Shown piece by piece: positions 50,877 through 62,063 of a stretch of DNA of 64,000 nucleotides (position 1 is its first letter; each line of letters begins with the position of its first letter). The translations under genes were made by a program, and so were the position numbers. Origin of the DNA: Nyssa sinensis (lineage: Eukaryota > Streptophyta > Magnoliopsida > Cornales > Nyssaceae); the NCBI GenBank assembly GCA_008638375.1, contig CM018046.1:40415706-40479705 (forward strand), read 5' to 3'. Below the pieces are notes generated by a model. It had not been told where the DNA came from. It searched no databases and saw only the letters and a list, made by a program, of their open reading frames with translations.

Positions 50877-51179
50877 TGATCAAGTCTTCTGAAGCTTCTC
50901 AGTGTTCAGTCTGTTTTTCTTCAACAGCAGCAGAGGAGTTTTAACATTCAATTTGGTAAACAGAACGTTTTGGCGGGAAAGAAAGGGACATGTGGGCCAT
51001 TTGGATTTGATGATTCTGGAGGGTATCTTATGAGCTGTTTGGATCAGTGGCGTAACCTTAATGCTTGACTAGCATTTAATTGAATTGAGATTTTTAAGAG
51101 CAATACTATACCTTTAAAATTATAACGATTCAATCCCAACCCTCGCTCTTTACTCTCTTACTCATATCGATCTTGTTCC
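50877..51179. other. Spacer between divergent FLA and QSOX relics
   Basis: About 300 bases upstream of both relics. No obvious TATA pair was recognised. A MITE-edge-like phrase AGAGCAATACTATACC is at about 51099-51114. Confidence 0.4.
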
Positions 51180-51394
51180 ATGTCTTCAATCCTCCTTGCT
51201 TCTGGCTCTTCTTCTGTTGAGCTTCGAAGCATCATCGTCGTCATCAGTTCAGATGGATCTCGTTCAATCCTTCGAGCTGTCAACAACAACAGCGATCAAC
51301 TTGACTTTACTATTGATTTGAACATTACTAATTTTGATGCAGTTCTTAGGGACACACCAGCCACATACGCCATTGTTGAATTCCTCGCCTACTG
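51180..51394 (+). pseudogene. QSOX: Sulfhydryl oxidase (QSOX) first exon only
   Basis: The exon opens MSSILLASGSSSV and includes SDGSRSILRAVNNN, DLNITNFDAVLRDTPATYAI and VEFLAYW. It ends at TACTG/GTCAGT (51394/51395), exactly where plant QSOX genes continue W-CPAC, the thioredoxin-domain redox site. QSOX proteins are secretory-pathway disulfide-forming enzymes. The expected signal peptide is not in the ATG frame: LLLALLLLSFEASSSSS is encoded one base over at 51196-51246. Two compensating indels therefore seem to have scrambled it. No later QSOX exon was found. Confidence 0.7.
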
Positions 51395-51948
51395 GTCAGT
51401 AATCTTATTCTATTAGGGTTTGTGATTAGCATCTAAGTATGAATGGGGTCTTTCTTGGATTCACAACTCACTATCAGCCTTGAAGCCCTGGTTCTTTTAT
51501 TTGATTGTCATGCTCTAAGCATTTTTTTTTTTGTCTTGTTGTGTATCTTAAAATGTATATTGTTGTCCCTTGATGTTTCCTGTCAAAAATTATATATTTT
51601 TTTTATAAAATGTATAATTAAAATAAAAATGTTAAAATATAATATTTATTATTATAGCAATGAAAAATTTTAATTTATAAAAAAAAATGACATTTTTTTT
51701 ATATAATAAGAATTCTCATGACTTATGAGTCAATAAGAGACTTAGTCTAAGAGCCAAACATAACTTATTTTATTAGTCAAACTTATTCTGTTCAAACAAT
51801 AAAATAGAATTTAACTTTGCCAAATAGCAAGACTTGAAAGGTACAAAGTCTTCAGTGAAAATAAAATGACATTGGAAATATTCTAAAGAAAGACAATGCA
51901 TACTTGCAATTACAGAGACTTGTGAGAGTTAGTCAAGAAGCTTGGAAA

Positions 51949-51984
<36 letters not shown>

Positions 51985-52628
51985 TATGTACTAATTATGT
52001 CATAAAAGTTATATATATATATATATAAAAAAAAAAGAGCTGTAGGTTTTGGTCAACGTTGCCATACACGCACGCGTGATCCGTGTTAAAAAATTCCGCC
52101 CATTCCCATTTTGCCATTCAATGGTATGATATGGACTTTAAGTCATCGTCGTACCAATGAGTTATCACATGATTGAACTTACAAAGATGTGATATATTGT
52201 AGCAAACGGTAAAAAAAAAAAATGAGAAAAAACAAATAAATCACCATAATCACATTCGAAACTGTGGTTCTTGTTTTAATATTCTCTCCTATTTTAATTA
52301 ATTAATTACAAGAAAATGAACACTAATATTGTGCTACAAATTTTTTAATGTTTATGCACAAATCAATAAAATATAGACTATTATTTTTGTAATTTTTTTT
52401 AACCATTTTCACAATATTCTACTCATACTAATATAAAGGATAAATTATTATAATTTCATTCTCAAATTTCTAATTATACTTTCTTATTTGATTAGGCATG
52501 TTAACCTAACACTATTAATGATAGGCATGTTAACCTGACACTATTAATGATATAATAATTGCGTAAATTTGTTTTGATTTATTTATGAATTTTTTTTTTT
52601 GAAAAAAATAAAATTTATATGAGCTAAT
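51395..52628. other. AT-rich non-coding DNA with microsatellites
   Basis: TA tracts at 51955-51980 and 52012-52027. A 30-bp tandem duplication (AGGCATGTTAACCT.ACACTA) lies at 52494-52553. No gene; no continuation of QSOX. Confidence 0.5.
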
Positions 52629-52633
52629 CTATC

Positions 52634-53183
52634 TGATACTGCACTTTTTGGCTAGTGTGAACTCCGAGCTCTGTTCCCTGAAAAAACACTCAAAAAGAAG
52701 ATCAAAAGGTCACCGGATTGGCTTTGGCGGTAGCCGTTCCGATGCTTAAGTCAATAAAACTAAATTGAAAGACTGTAATATAAGTCAAAGAATGAACATG
52801 AAAAATAAAGTAAACCTTTAGGGTTTAATTTATAGGCGGTGACTTTCTTAAGTTGATTAGGATTTGGAGCCATGGAAGTAGAGATTTGATCATCGGAGAT
52901 AGTAGTTTCCATATTGGATACTGCGCTTGAGAGATATCCGTGAGTGATAGTTTCCTTGTTGAAGACTGTTTCCTTATCCTCTGCTCGGTAGAATGTTGAC
53001 AGCGGTGATGAGCTCTGAAACCCAGAGAGTACTCTGAAGGCCTTGTGTTCAGGCCTGTGAACTCTGGAAAATAAGAGGGCAAGTCTGCTCTGAATGGTCG
53101 AACGTCTGAGTATGCTCTTGATGGCTGAGCTTCGTAGTCACACGTGTCACATGGAGACTGGTCTGTCGCTTTGTGGTATATCA
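52634..53183 (-). repeat. 3' LTR of the Tat element (550 bp)
   Basis: Plus-strand borders TGATACTGCAC and GTGGTATATCA. Homologous along its whole length to 62064-62616, with scattered substitutions and small indels. It is the 3' LTR because the coding domains are on the minus strand. Confidence 0.9.
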
Positions 53184-53205
53184 GTTACTTCCCCCCCTCC
53201 CAAGC
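53184..53205 (-). other. Polypurine tract
   Basis: Read on the minus strand, GGGAGGGGGGGAAGTAAC abuts the 3' LTR. This is the expected primer site for plus-strand DNA synthesis and fixes the orientation of the element. Confidence 0.75.
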
Positions 53206-53387
53206 CTTAGTTCGAACTCAACGCGTAACTAGGGCTATGTGCTTCTGAAAAGCCATGCGTCATGTCTGTCCACTTTTCAATGTGATTGTTTGGTGCGTCA
53301 TTTATTGCGCAGCCGATGGTTGAGCTTTCGAGGCCATCATTGCCTTCAACCATCATGACGGTTCGGCTTTGTTGGGCCTATATTTTG

Positions 53388-53400
53388 AAATCATATATAA
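53388..53400 (+). promoter_or_regulatory. TATA box of the antisense gene
   Basis: ATATATAAAGGAG, about 220 bases upstream of the ATG at 53615 on the plus strand, opposite in direction to gag-pol. It lies inside the element, not in the LTR, so the extra gene may have had its own promoter. Confidence 0.5.
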
Positions 53401-53614
53401 AGGAGGCAAAGGCCTTACATGCCTTCTTTCTTTGCTTGCTTTCACTGTATCGAAGGAGTTTCCGCCATTGTTGGATTTGTGTGACTGGTGATTCCTTGAA
53501 GCTTAAAGAGTGTTTACTGTCCAAGGCTTTGGTTTAGAACAGGTTCGACTAGTCTTCCCTTTCTTTTTACTTTTACAATTAAGAATTCCATCTTCCCCAT
53601 TTTCTTCTTAAGCA

Positions 53615-55540
53615 ATGTCTACTTCTTCTTCATCTTTTGGTACTGGTGATGGCATAGGGAGTCCTTTGAAGGCGACTGTGCCGTCTCATGTAGAAAATGC
53701 AGGTAGTCATACCGCTGATAGTACTGGAAATAGGTCTGTAGGATCCCCTTACAGTTCTGAGGTTAGGGTAGTTGATGCCTTTATAGAACCCAGAAATAGG
53801 GTTGGGGAAGCTTCTGGTAGGCCTTCCCAAAGAGAAGAGGGTGAAAGCGCTATTACCCAGAGCATGTTAGATGAGTGGAAGGGTGAAGTACAACTTCCCC
53901 TCAAATGTTACATGTAGGGTACCGAGCCCCCCAGATTGCCCTTAAGATATTGAAGATGGTGAGATCTGTGTCTACCTCGCTTGGTTCGAGATGGGGTTAA
54001 GGCTTCCACTCCCAGATTTAGTTAGGCAATTCTTCTATTGGTTCGATCTTTGCCCCGCCGACCTTAACCTTAATAGTTGGCGGCATCTCTTAGGATTCAT
54101 AGTGCTAGGGTATCTGAACTATGTAGACGTGTCAGTCGATCTGATCCGTAGTAATATGGATCTGAAGTATATGAAGGTCAGAAAGCCTCTTCTATATGTC
54201 CTTCGATAGAGGGTTTAGACCTCTATCCTCTGTACCCACTTCCAATAAAACTTGGAAGAAGTGATACTTCTTTATTGGAGGAGGATGGGAGCGTGCAGAC
54301 TTCTAGAGACATATCTCAACATTTCCCCGAAGTACGGGGTTCAAGGGTGAGACCCCATTTTCTTGTAACTGTTATTGCTCTGCTTTATAATTTCTCTTTC
54401 GAGCTGCTCAACTAATGTGCTTGTTTCTCCTGTGCAGATAATAGTGCTTGGAGGAGGTCCATTTTTACTACCGACATTTAAGACCAGTACCGTCAGCTTC
54501 TCCAGACCTTCCAACCTAGCTCATACCGTCATTGTCACCCCAAATAATCTGAATGGCTGCAAACACCCATACTAAGGAGCTTAAGAAAAAGCTAATGACG
54601 AAATGGACTTCAAAGCCGGAGCCATAGTTGGTGGGGGAGGCTTCTTCCCAAATTGAGCCTGAGCCTCCCTTACTAGGTAAAAAGGAGGAGGACTGATCTC
54701 CAGCTCTCCCGAACATATCGTTTCTGAGGGCGAAGAGGGAGGCTCAGGCTCCCCCCCCCAATATCGATGGTTCCTCTTGCCCCAGTAAGTCGGACAGGCA
54801 AGGGGAAGAAGTCCAAGGCCTCTAATGAAATCGGCTACCAGGCTGCTAAGAATGCCTTGAAGCAGTTCTGGGACAAGGGCCCTCTGAAGTTCAAGTCCTA
54901 GAAGCCGAAGAGGTTGCTAGCTGAGCTTGCCTCCCTCCAGATCAAGGTAACTTCTGATTTCTCCTCTATTTTCTTCCTTTTCTTTTCATTATTACTGACT
55001 TTATTGTTTTGTATCTTGCAGTCCATGCACACGCTCGCAGCTCTAACAGATACTTCTCCGAATTCAGAAGCGATTGACAAACTTCAAACTGAATTGGACG
55101 AGGTTAGGCTGCAGCTCGGTACGGCTCAATCTGCAGCTCATGCTGCCGATGAGAAGGTGAAGGAGGCCAACAATTCTTTGGCTGTTCTGGAATCTGAGAG
55201 GGACCTTCACATTCGGGAGGCAAAAAGACTTCGGTTGGAGATGCATGATCTTCATTACCTCTATGATCAGAAAACTCCAGGATGTAGTTGATCACGCCAA
55301 GGTCGAGACTAAGGCGGTGATGGGGGAGGAAGTTGAAAAAATGGGTGACGAGCTGATCCAATTTGGCTTTAACAACTTCTGATCCAAGTTTCTTGCCAAG
55401 TTTCCGGACTTCGACTTGTCGTCGATTATGGGTCCTAGAGCTGCTCCTTCTGTTGCTGCTGTTCTGAGTAAAGAGGTCGAAGCCACCTCTTCTGAACTTC
55501 CCTCAGCAGAAGGACCTGCCCTTGCAAATAAAGCTTAGGA
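53615..55540 (+). pseudogene. Antisense extra gene of the Tat element (PF04195-like 'gypsy-type transposon' protein), decayed
   Basis: It starts MSTSSSSFGTGDGIGSPLKA. Near 53985 it reads FEMGLRLPLPDLVRQFFYWF, then CPADLNLNSWRHLLGFIVLG, resembling the Pfam family named 'putative gypsy type transposon'. Next is a Lys-rich linker (about 54775-54930). An intron seems to lie between AAG/GTAACTTC at about 54946 and TTGCAG at 55021. A coiled-coil region follows (LQTELDEVRLQL, AADEKVKEANNSLAVLESER) and an acidic tail ends ALANKA plus TAG near 55537. Frame changes and stops occur near 53915, 54208, 54900, 55289 and 55381. Function is unknown; related Tat elements carry an extra ORF in the same antisense position. 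Confidence 0.6.
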
Positions 55541-55922
55541 TTCCTTATGTATAATTTTGCCTTTTATTTTTGAATTCCGATGTATACAAACATTTTTGTC
55601 AATGGAACTGCCTTTTCTTCAGATTTTTCAGTGTCTTTACCTTTTTATAACACTTGTGAATTGAGAATCGTTGTGAATGCCAAGTATATTCAGTACTGTC
55701 CCAGGTTATTGCTGCTCTGTAGTAGATGGGCTCCAGCCTTTAAAACTTGCAATTATCGTAAGTAAAGCTGTTCAAGAACCTACTTTAGGTCCATCCTTCC
55801 GAGCAAGGCAACTTGTAATAACCTAAGCTAATCTGTTTAATAAAAAATATATGTAACCACGCAAATGAATAGCTGAGCCAAATCTGTTGTCTTCAGTTTG
55901 GGATGCAACCAAACAGGTTTAC
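55541..55922. other. Non-coding spacer inside the retrotransposon
   Basis: Likely 3' UTR of the antisense gene: TTATTTTTGAATTCC and AATAAAAAATAT near 55840 could serve as plus-strand polyadenylation signals. No coding domain. Confidence 0.4.
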
Positions 55923-56335
55923 TAAGATGGACCAGACCTAAAGGGCTAGTACTAAGTACAATGCTTTTTAGGAGTCAATAAGATGGACCAGACTTGGGGG
56001 TCTGTGCATTAAAATGGACCAGACCTAATAGCATGTACATTAAGATGGACCAGACTTGGGGGTCTGTACATTAAGATGAATCAGACTTAAGAGTCTGTAC
56101 ATTAAGATGGACCAGACTTAAGAGTCTGTGCATTAAGATGGACCAGACTTAAGGGTCTATGCATTAAGATGGACCAGACTTAAGGGTCTGTGCATTAAGA
56201 TGGACCAGACTTAAGAGTCTGTACATTAAGATGGACTAGACTTAAGGGTTTGTACATTAAGATGAACCAAACCTAAGGATCTGTACATTAAGATGGACCA
56301 GACCTAAGGATCTGTACATTAAGATGGACTGTACA
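55923..56335. repeat. 31-bp minisatellite, about 13 units
   Basis: Units follow ATTAAGATGGACCAGACTTA then AG(A/G)GTCTGTGC, with exact 31-base spacing in the middle (56101, 56132, 56163, 56194) and looser spacing at the left. Minisatellites in this position are typical of Tat/Ogre retrotransposons. Confidence 0.85.
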
Positions 56336-56368
56336 CTTTAAAGAAAAAGGTTTTTATTGATAGTACTT

Positions 56369-57448
56369 TCATAAGTGTTCTATGTTCCAAGGCTTGGGAA
56401 CAGGCTTCCCAGCCATGTCTTCTAGCCAATAAGTGGTAGGTCTAACAATCTTCATTACTCTGTAGGGGCCCTCCCAGTTGGGTGATAACTTTCTCATAGT
56501 GGGATCCTTGGTGTTTGGGGACACCCTTTTCAGGACGAGATCTCCAATTTGAAAGCTGATGGGTTTTAGCCCCAATTTGGAGTTGTTGGCCATCCTATGT
56601 TGATACGCTTCCATCCTGATCCTGGCTTGATCCCTTTTTTTTCCTCGAGTAAGTCCAAGTTTTCTACAAGCTATTGATCATTGGCTTCTTGGTTGAAAGT
56701 TTCAGTCCTCAGAATGGGCATACCGATCTCAACAAGGATCACTGCTTCGGTACCGTAGGCAAGTGAAAAGGGAGTTTCAGAGGTTGGCGTTCTTCTAGTT
56801 GTTCCTTTGGCTTCTTCCAACCTTTTTTTAAGAGCATCAAGGATTGTTCGGTTAGTGACCTCTGCTTGTCCGTTCGCTTGGGGATGGCCAGGAGAGGAAA
56901 AATGTTGATTGATATGTAGGCCTTGGTAGAATTTCTTGAAAATTTTACCAGCAAATTGCATACCGTTGTCTAAGACGATCACGCGTGGTATGCCAAACCT
57001 GCAGACTATATTCTTCCAAGTGAAATTCTTGACTTCTTTCTCAGTAATGTGTGTTAGAGGCTCTGCTTCCGCGCATTTAGAGAAGTAGTCAATGGCTACC
57101 AGTAGATATTTCATGTTCGGTGTGGCTTTAGGCAATGGGCCTATGATGTCCATCCCCCATTGAGCAAAAAGCCATGGGCTGGTGATAGGGATGAGCTCAT
57201 GGCGGGGCTGGTGTTGGTAGGGAGCAAACCTTTGGCACTTGTCACACTTTCGGACATATTCCTTAGCCTGCCTCAGCATTCCAAGCCAGTAGTAGCCTTG
57301 TGTTAGAGCTCGGTGTGCTATGGTTCTGCCTGCCATTATGGTTTCCACATATTCCTTCATGAATTTCTGCTAGGACATACTGAGACTCTTCTGGAGACAG
57401 ATATCTCAGCAAAGGGTTGAGAATAAGACCTTCGGTAAAGCCTCCCAT
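56369..57448 (-). pseudogene. Integrase domain (Tat element)
   Basis: The zinc-binding N-terminus is seen as HRALTQGYYW..CDKCQRF. The DDE core has D in WGMDIIGPLPKA, D in VIVLDNGMQF and E in PQANGQAEVTNRTI. The C-terminal module (56369-56614) has LVLKRV, KLSPNWEGPYRVMKIV and PWNIEHL. Integrase inserts the DNA copy into host chromatin. The catalytic triad is present, but the region is in at least three frames: near 57360 (start of the chain) and between 56614 and 56671 the frame breaks. Confidence 0.85.
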
Positions 57449-57675
57449 TCATAATGAGGTACCGAGCTGCCCTGATTCGGATCCTTCTTGCCTTATTCTT
57501 GTCTTCTAGAAGAAGCCCTCCTTCTAGGTACTAGAGGATGGGAGTCATTCAGTTTGGGGGTTGCTCAGAAGTTTGGGCAACTTGGACCTCCTCTATATTT
57601 GGCCTTGACTGATAGGAGATTTTTAGCGTAGAATCTTCTTCTGACTTCAGGTGAGATGCCATGTTTGCCAAAGCA

Positions 57676-58140
57676 TTAGCTCTGTAGTTCTGGCCTCTTT
57701 CTATTTTTTGGACAGAAAATGCTTGGAATGAAGTGTTTCAATGAATTAACAAGTTTTGAATACCGAAGCATCCTGCTATCTTTGATGGCAAACTCTCCCA
57801 GAACTTGGCTCACTACCAATTGGGAATTAGAGAAAACTTCAAGGTTCTGAGCCTCACATTCCTGTGCTAGCTTCATCCCCAGGACAAGGGCTTCGTATTC
57901 TGCTTCATTGTTAGAGGTTCTGAACCCTAGGCTAACTGCTTTTTCTGTTATGAGCCTATCAGGAGATTGTAATACCAAATCGACACCAGAACCATGGTCG
58001 ATGGACGATCCGTCAGTGTAAAGCTACCATGTTCCCAAACTTTCGCAAAGTTGTGCCCTATCTTGCAATGCCGGGGTAAACTCAGCAACAAAATTGGCCA
58101 AGGCTTGCCCTTTAATTGAGATCCGTAGAACATATGATAT
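57676..58140 (-). pseudogene. Second (archaeal-type) RNase H domain
   Basis: The segment GFRTSNNEAEYEALVLGMKL then AQECEAQNLEVFSNSQLVVS is the NEAEYEAL box and the D/N-S-QLVVxQ box of the plant Tat-specific RNase H. The aspartate usual in the 'DSQLV' box is Asn here. The first part of the domain (58133-57948) is in another frame. The domain is separate from the RNase H fused to reverse transcriptase. Confidence 0.75.
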
Positions 58141-58176
58141 GTCGAGCTCCCCTAACTCCACTAACCATTTGACTAA

Positions 58177-59330
58177 TCACCCTGAGACTTCAGGCTTCTT
58201 TAGTACTGACTTCAAAGGGTAGGCAGTTAGAATTTCAATAGGATGAGCCTGAAAGTAGGGTCTGAGCTTCCGTGCTGAGGTTATTAGGGCAAAAACCAAT
58301 TTCTCAATCTCTGGGTATCTTCTTTCCGTGTCCAGTAAGGCCCTGCTGATATAGAATATGGGCTTCTGGACTCCCTTGTCCATCCTGACCAAAACAGAAC
58401 TGACAGCGTTTTAGGAAACTGTAAGATAGAGAAGTAGCTTTTCCCCCTAATCTGGCTTTGATAAGAGTTCAGGTGAAGCTAGGTATTCCTTCAGTTCTTG
58501 AAAGGCTTTTTCACACTCTTCCGTCCACTGTATAGCCTTATTACCCTTCAGAGCTTTGAAGAACGGTAGGCAGCGATCAGTGGATTTGGAGATAAACTTG
58601 CTCAGAGCTACAATTCTGCCGTTCAGAGCCTGAATATCTTTCTTAGTCTTTGGGGGCTCCAGTCCAACCAGAGCCCCAATCTGAGTGGGTCTGCTTCTAT
58701 ACCCCTCTGGGAGACAATGTATCCCAAGAACCTTCCCTTCGTTACACCAAAGGTGCACTTTGAGGGATTGAGTTTCATCTTGTATTGCCTCAGAAAGTCG
58801 AATGTTTGAGACATGTGCTGGAGGTGGCTACTCTTCTGTAGGCTTTTGACTAGCATATCATTAATATAAACTTCCATGGTACTGCCGATCATAGGGCTGA
58901 ACATCTTATTGACCAGACGCTGGTATGTGGCCCCAGCATTTTTTAGTCCGAACGGCATCACACTATAGCAATAGAGACCTCGTTTGGTTATGAATGCTTG
59001 TCTTATCTTGGTCTGGAGGGTACATCTGTATTTGATTATATCCTGAAGAGGCATCCATGAAGCGCATAAGTTCGTGCCTTGCAGTAGCATTAACTAACTG
59101 ATCTATCCTTAGCAAAGGAAAGCTATCTTTGAGACAAGCTTTATTGAGGTTTGTATAGTCAACATAGACTCTCCACTTGTCATTTTTCTTCTTGACCAAA
59201 ATGGTATTGGCTAGCCAATCAGGGTAAAATATCTCTCGTATCATCTTAGCCTCAAGCAGTCTTTGAACCTCTTCAGTTGATGACCTGATGCCGCTCTGGA
59301 GCGAGTGGCCTTCTTTTCTATCTCACTGGT
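58177..59330 (-). pseudogene. Reverse transcriptase and first RNase H (Tat element)
   Basis: Recognisable RT blocks are YPDWLANTILVKKKNDKWRV then YVDYTNLNKACLKDSFPL, MDASSGYNQIQM, YSVMPFGLKNAGATYQRLVN, and VYINDMLVKS. The catalytic box has N in place of the first aspartate (YIND, at 58857-58868), which would abolish polymerisation. Then come KLNPSKCTFGV, FLGYIVSQRGIEADP, and the RNase H-like KPIFYISRALLDTERRYPEI. Frame changes lie near 59000-59090, 58660 and 58390-58450. Confidence 0.9.
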
Positions 59331-59727
59331 AGGGTGGTCTGGATCTACCATCAATTTATGAGTGATGAGGTCTGGATCTATACCCTCCATATCATTTGTT
59401 TCCCTAAGCAAACACAGAGAGGTTGTTCTTTAAAAATTCTATCATCTCATCCTGCTCAGGCAGGTGTTAGGATCTGGACCTATCTAGCAGGTAGCGCCCT
59501 TGGGATTCCGAGCTGACTAGTACTTTAATGGCCCTATAGGCTTAGCCCTGCTTGTCCCTTCCTTTGGGGCTTAGTGGCTCATCAATTCTAGAAGGGTAGT
59601 CTTCTACCTTATGATAGTGGGAGAGGACTGGATCCACACATTCATGGGCAGTGCAAGTAATTGCTATTTGAGAGCCTTTACCTTGAGTGTGATAGCATGA
59701 CATTCTCTAGAAGTTGGTTGGCATCCT
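59331..59727 (-). other. Degenerate linker between protease and RT
   Basis: Pol region too broken to translate confidently. Only scattered stretches are open on the minus strand. Confidence 0.5.
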
Positions 59728-60174
59728 CTAATAGAGTAGACAGCCTAATTGTAGACTGTATTTTAGGCATTGGTGGAGGGTCGAGGTGACTGCTCCCATC
59801 TGGTGTAGCCAAGGTCTCCCAATTATGACATTATAAGGAGATTTGGCATTCAGAACCATGTATTTAGTTACTGTGGTTTTTTGTCCGTCTCCCTCTCTTG
59901 CTGTAGTGGCGAGGTCAATCCTTCCTAATGGAGTATTGAGATTCCCCTCAAATCCTGCCATGATTACGACAGTAGGCTTGATGTCACTGGGGTTGAGTTT
60001 CATCTGTTTGAAAGGTTCGTAGAAGAGTACATTCGTCGAACTCCCAATATCCACGAGGACTCTTCGAATCTCAAAGTTGGCAATTTTGAGGGAGATGATG
60101 AGGGCATCACTGTGAGGACAATGTACTCCTGCAAGATCTTGATCCGAGAACTGGATTTCAGGTACTGGCATCAA
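59728..60174 (-). pseudogene. Retropepsin-type aspartic protease (Tat element)
   Basis: The active-site block reads RRVLVDIGSSTNVLFYEPFK, corresponding to the D-x-GSS motif of Tat proteases. It is followed by LGRIDLATTA and YMVLNAKSPYNVIIGRPWLH (the usual 'YNxIxGRPxL' end of the domain). It would cleave the Gag-Pol polyprotein. The fragment is open but joined to neighbours only through frame changes. Confidence 0.8.
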
Positions 60175-60446
60175 TCTTTTCTCGACATTAGAGATATGTA
60201 TAATGCTAGGAGTAGCTCTGGCCTCTCGAGCATATCGTTTTCTTGATCTATTGGACGTTCCTGTTGCCGGGGAATCTGTATGAAGAACGAAGATTACTTG
60301 GTTGTTCTGCCGTTGAGGCTCATTCCGACCTTCCCTTTGCTCCTGTCTCTGGTCAGGCCTCTGATCCGGCCTCCTCTGCTGAGGTCTATCATTGCGGGGG
60401 TTCTGCCCCCCGTTCTGCCTAACAAATTCCTGCAGTCGTCCTCTCC

Positions 60447-61560
60447 TTATAAGCTATTCGATTTCATGTTTGAGGGTTTTACATTGTTAGTTGTGTGCCC
60501 ACGGTCTTTGTGGAAATCACAATACTTGCTCTGGTCCTGGTAGCTAGGGACACCTTTTAGGGGCTCTGGCCACTTTAAATTTTCCCGAGATCTGACTTGC
60601 CGAAGTATGTGAGTTGGAGAGGTGTTTAGAGGAGTAAAATTGGTGAACTCTCTTGGTCCCGAATTATATGAAGTTTTGGGCACCGCTCTTTTTTTTGGGC
60701 TTTTGAATCTCTTCCTAGCTGTACTAAGGTCCCTCTTCTGGTCGTCTTTCTGGGCTTGCTCTTTAATCTTTCGGGAGGTGTCTTTTGCTTCCTCTAGGTT
60801 AATGTATTTCCTAGCTCGATCCATGAGGGCTGCCATGTTAGCAAGAGGATTCTTAGTCAGAGAATCCCTAAAACCTCCCTGAGCAAGACCAGAATTCAGA
60901 GCGGCCACTGGAAAGCTTGAGCTGCAATCTGTAATCTCAGTGAGTTCGGCATTGAAGCGTGCAATGTACTCTCTAAGGGACTCCTCCTTGGTCTGTTTCA
61001 CATTTAACAAGAATCCAGGTCCCTTCCTCAGCCTCCTGCTAGTCATGAACCTGTCCAAAAATCGCCTACCGAGCTCGTAGAAACTGGTGACTGAGTTCGA
61101 TGGGAGGTGATGAAACCACTTCAGAGCAATACCCATAAGGCTGGTCACAAATGTTCGGCACATAAAAGCGTTGGAAGCGTTATGTAGGGCCATAGTGTGC
61201 TGATAATGGGAAAGGTGATCTCCCGTCCCATCATAAGGAGTGAACTTTGGGACAACAAATATCTTTAGCCTCTCCTCAACCATGATAGCAGGGGTGAACG
61301 GTGTGGCAAACCTTCCGAGCAGCCTGGCTAACTCGTCTTGTTCTGGAGGGATTTGAGCACCCCTTATAACAACAGTACGGTCCATAGACTCTACAACTTC
61401 TTCAGTTCTTTGTGGGCCCTTGGGCAGGATTCGTTGCTGAGAGTCCAGCCTTACGGTTTCAGGGCCTATATGGGCAGGATGATCCTGGCCTATGCCCGGG
61501 AGATTACTTTGGTCCTCTTGGACTAGAGGAGTAGGAACTACTTGAGGTTGAGATTCTTAT
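60447..61560 (-). pseudogene. Gag (capsid-like) region of the Tat element
   Basis: An ATG at 61385 opens a 312-codon frame, and the frame is open upstream to about 61562, so the original start lies further out. Typical gag words are PKFTPYDGTGDHLSHYQHTM, WFHHLPSNSVTSFYELGRRF, KQTKEESLREYIARFNAEL. A Lys/Arg-rich stretch follows, and a defective knuckle CDFHKDRGHTTNN in which the last cysteine is missing. Gag forms the particle that packages element RNA. Confidence 0.85.
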
Positions 61561-62040
61561 GGTGCTGGATTCACTCCCGAAGCCCCAGGGGTTGGAGCCC
61601 TAGTGGTGCTTCAATAGTGGACTTCCGGAATAAAGGCTGGTATCCCTCTGCCTGAGGCTGGTATCCCTCTGCCTGCGGCTGCCGATAGCTGGGGATCTTC
61701 ATGCATGTAAGCAGTAATAGGAGGTTATGTCCTTTGATCAGTCGTGTTGACAGGTGGATTCAAAAGATTAGCTTCACGATTCTGAGTGAGCATTGCCAGA
61801 ATTCTGGACATGGCTAGAAGTTGTTCTTGCATCAACTGGTTTTGTTGTTTGACTTGGTCGAGCTCTTGTCGCACGGGATCATTTATTCGTCCTCTTCCTC
61901 ATCCGGTAGGTGGTCGGGGTTGAGGGTTTTAAGGATCTTAAGTATTCTTTCTCGGTCAGAGATTGGGAGCTATAGTCCTCCGGTGAGAAGGAAGATGAGT
62001 CTATTCATAAATAGAGCACTTGGTGGAATAAACAATTGTC
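61561..62040 (-). other. 5' leader region of the Tat element
   Basis: Untranslated leader and possible broken gag N-terminus. A 21-base duplication (GGCTGGTATCCCTCTGCCTG plus A/C) is at 61636-61677. Confidence 0.5.
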
Positions 62041-62063
62041 GTTCCTACAGATGGCGTCCAAAC
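62041..62063 (-). other. Primer-binding region
   Basis: Just inside the 5' LTR the minus strand reads GTTTGGACGCCATCTGTAGG. This resembles the TTTGGCGCC-type leader common in plant Ty3/gypsy elements, with one changed base in the GGCGCC core. I did not assign the tRNA. Confidence 0.45.

Noticed and set aside
55923..56335. CRISPR-like array of regular 31-bp repeats
   Set aside because: The units are head-to-tail without unique spacers, and lie inside a plant retrotransposon.
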